A stretch of DNA of 64,000 bases from Edolisoma coerulescens (taxonomy: Eukaryota; Chordata; Aves; Passeriformes; Campephagidae): the NCBI GenBank assembly GCA_013397115.1, contig VWZW01002326.1:385716-449715 (forward strand), given 5' to 3'. Positions 63,201 through 64,000 of this stretch are shown piece by piece. A program made the position numbers and the translations under genes. The notes below the pieces were generated by a model, which was given only the letters and a program-made list of their open reading frames with translations, searched no databases and was not told the DNA's origin. Position 1 is the stretch's first letter. Each line of letters begins with the position of its first letter.

Positions 63201-64000
63201 TATTGCAGGGAATATGCCAAATGAGGAAAGAAGTTAAATGCCATCTGATGTAATCTTGGTTATTAGATAAGACTTGTGCACTCTTATCTCAGTTGAAGTA
63301 GAATAGTAACATGATAGACCAGAAGAAAGAGAAAACAAATGGGGTAAGAAGCAGAAATCAAGTATTGACAGTCTTGAGCCAACACCACAAACGAGGCTGC
63401 TGTGAAGGGAATCTTCAGGAAGAAATTGTTCCCTGCAAGGGTGGGGNGCAAGTTTGGTCAATAAGAAAAGTTTAGGAGAAGCTGAACAAAAACATTAATT
63501 TTTTTGCATGAAGCATTTTTAACTGCAGACAAGTATTTCTCAGGATTCCCCCTTTAAAAAAAAAAAAGCCACTCAAGTAATCTTCCTATTTTTGTCAAAG
63601 TCTATTTCACTCAGCTAATTTTCATGACCAGCCCTTCCATCACATAAAGGTTAGGATCAAAAGACCCACTGGTTTCCTTGTTTTCCCCAACCACCCCGAC
63701 CTTCCGGTCTTCCCCTCACCCTATTTATTTTACTCATCTGACACAGGCTCCCAGACAAAATTCTAAGCAAAATTCATGTTCCTTTCCCTACAACTCTTNC
63801 ATTCAGTGACTCCATGATCATTTTAAGGCACTGCTGGACACACTGCTGAGGCACAAGGAACACAGACATGACTCACTTGGCGTGCTGCTGCAAGATGTTC
63901 AGGTCCGTGCGCATGAGCTCGATCGCGTCTTTCTGACTCACGAGACTGGCAGAGGAAATCACTGGCACAGGAGCTTTCATCGTCTGCAGTGGCAGAGGGG
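45254..64000 (-). CDS. EPG5: Ectopic P-granules autophagy protein 5, C-terminal part (gene continues off the right edge)
   Basis: Large cytosolic tether and RAB7 effector needed for autophagosome-lysosome fusion (Vici syndrome gene in human). Coding exons in transcript order: 64000-63877 (partial), 62508-62346, 61746-61604, 60337-60181, 59168-58974, 58006-57793, 57030-56870, 56753-56546, 55794-55719, 54889-54786, 54587-54412, 53937-53752, 52283-52074, 51920-51776, 50761-50519, 49513-49294, 47783-47568, 46611-46497, 45436-45254. All nineteen are GT-AG and all phases agree, giving about 1,078 complete residues of some 2,580. Recognisable stretches: FKPWILVLDKEDA, CYPWLESDTPVAS, HHGALWLHLMHYCECCTAPK, MEEFLQECLSLGSYLTLYVY, AKLFLWWHKAMQ and the end LYPEVHYLDSIR. 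Mostly alpha-helical, with no membrane segment. The LC3-binding and N-terminal parts lie outside the window. CR1 pieces occupy seven introns; the rest hold nothing notable. No break or frameshift is seen. Confidence 0.96.
46626..46735 (-). repeat. CR1 fragment just before an EPG5 splice acceptor
   Basis: 'cctctgccatgggcagggac', 'gttccataagaccaggctgc', 'ctggccttggacacttccgg' in reverse order. Sense for EPG5. The CR1 tail is absent and is replaced by an N at 46,625; the exon border is at 46,611. Confidence 0.88.
50120..50385 (-). repeat. CR1, minus strand (left arm of an inverted pair) in an EPG5 intron
   Basis: 'atcacagaatagtctggatt', 'ccatgggcagggacaccttc', 'cagggatggggcagccacag', 'accaccctcacagggaagaa'. 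Sense for EPG5. Confidence 0.93.
50388..50457 (+). repeat. CR1 3' tip, plus strand (right arm of an inverted pair)
   Basis: 'cacggcagaggggctggaac', 'gatctttaatgccctttcca', 'acccaaaccacttcataatt'. Joined head to head with the copy on its left, exactly as at 6,244-6,655, and about 60 bases from the EPG5 exon at 50,519. Confidence 0.88.
51131..51420 (-). repeat. CR1, minus strand, in an EPG5 intron
   Basis: 'cagtcatagaatcataaaat', 'tgccatgggaagggatactt', 'agaccaggttgctcaaggcc', 'cagtaaagaattccttccta'. Sense for EPG5. Confidence 0.92.
52893..53125 (+). repeat. CR1 (third subfamily) in an EPG5 intron
   Basis: 'ccccagagggtgctgggcac', 'tgcccaggctccccagggaa', 'caggagttggactccacgat'. Same wording as the copy at 26,340. 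Antisense to EPG5. Confidence 0.88.
55900..55972 (-). repeat. CR1 3' tip in an EPG5 intron
   Basis: 'cacagaattataaaataatt', 'aagatcatcgagtccaacca'. Only the last 70 bases of the element. About 105 bases from the 76-bp exon at 55,719-55,794. Confidence 0.75.
63400..63447 (+). repeat. CR1 stub cut off by an N in an EPG5 intron
   Basis: 'aggaagaaattgttccctgc' and 'aagggtgggg' match the CR1 block that normally continues into 'aggccctggcacagg', but an N at 63,447 replaces everything after it. The CR1 3' end is probably missing from the assembly here. Confidence 0.7.
63799..63799. other. Single N in the last EPG5 intron of the window
   Basis: Isolated ambiguous base in 'caactcttncattcag', 78 bases beyond the exon border at 63,877. 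Not in a recognisable repeat. Confidence 0.9.

Noticed and set aside
1..64000. CRISPR arrays, bacterial operons, prophage or endogenous retrovirus
   Set aside because: None seen. Spliced host genes and CR1/SINE repeats explain the structure; no LTR pair or retroviral gene was recognised.

Overview
The window is vertebrate nuclear DNA, almost certainly from a passerine bird. It holds about thirty copies of the avian CR1 non-LTR retrotransposon and one tRNA-Ile/CR1 composite SINE of the type I know from passerines. The host genes have ordinary spliced exons with GT-AG borders. The gene order SLC14A1 - SIGLEC15 - EPG5 is that of human 18q12.3. In birds that segment lies, to my knowledge, on the Z chromosome near the sexing marker ATP5F1A (ATP5A1), so Z linkage is likely but not shown here.

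Layout. 1-8,971: sequence upstream of SLC14A1, with CR1 pieces, the SINE, two candidate untranslated exons and a helically phased ACGTG triplet. 8,987-16,310 (+): complete coding region of the urea transporter SLC14A1 (UT-B), 8 coding exons, 389 residues, followed by a 3' UTR with several AATAAA signals. About 17,000-33,598: an intergenic stretch full of CR1 copies in both orientations, with one 29-base N gap and one unexplained minus-strand open segment with good splice sites (31,963-32,210). 33,599-41,400 (+): SIGLEC15, 5 coding exons, 307 residues. 41,401-45,253: the space between convergent genes. 45,254-64,000 (-): the C-terminal part of EPG5, 19 exons and about 1,078 complete residues; the gene continues beyond the right edge.

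The three genes do not form a pathway. SLC14A1 moves urea across plasma membranes. SIGLEC15 is a sialic-acid receptor of myeloid cells and osteoclasts that signals through DAP12. EPG5 is the tether for autophagosome-lysosome fusion. All exon coordinates were derived by hand from the sequence, and every exon junction was checked for reading phase; the three models are phase-consistent throughout.

I found no clearly new biological system. The best leads are an unassigned minus-strand exon-like segment, CR1 copies lying directly against splice acceptors of SIGLEC15 and EPG5, the apparent absence of the small exon that follows the SIGLEC15 signal peptide in human, head-to-head CR1 pairs, and single Ns that sit in CR1 copies and probably hide missing sequence.
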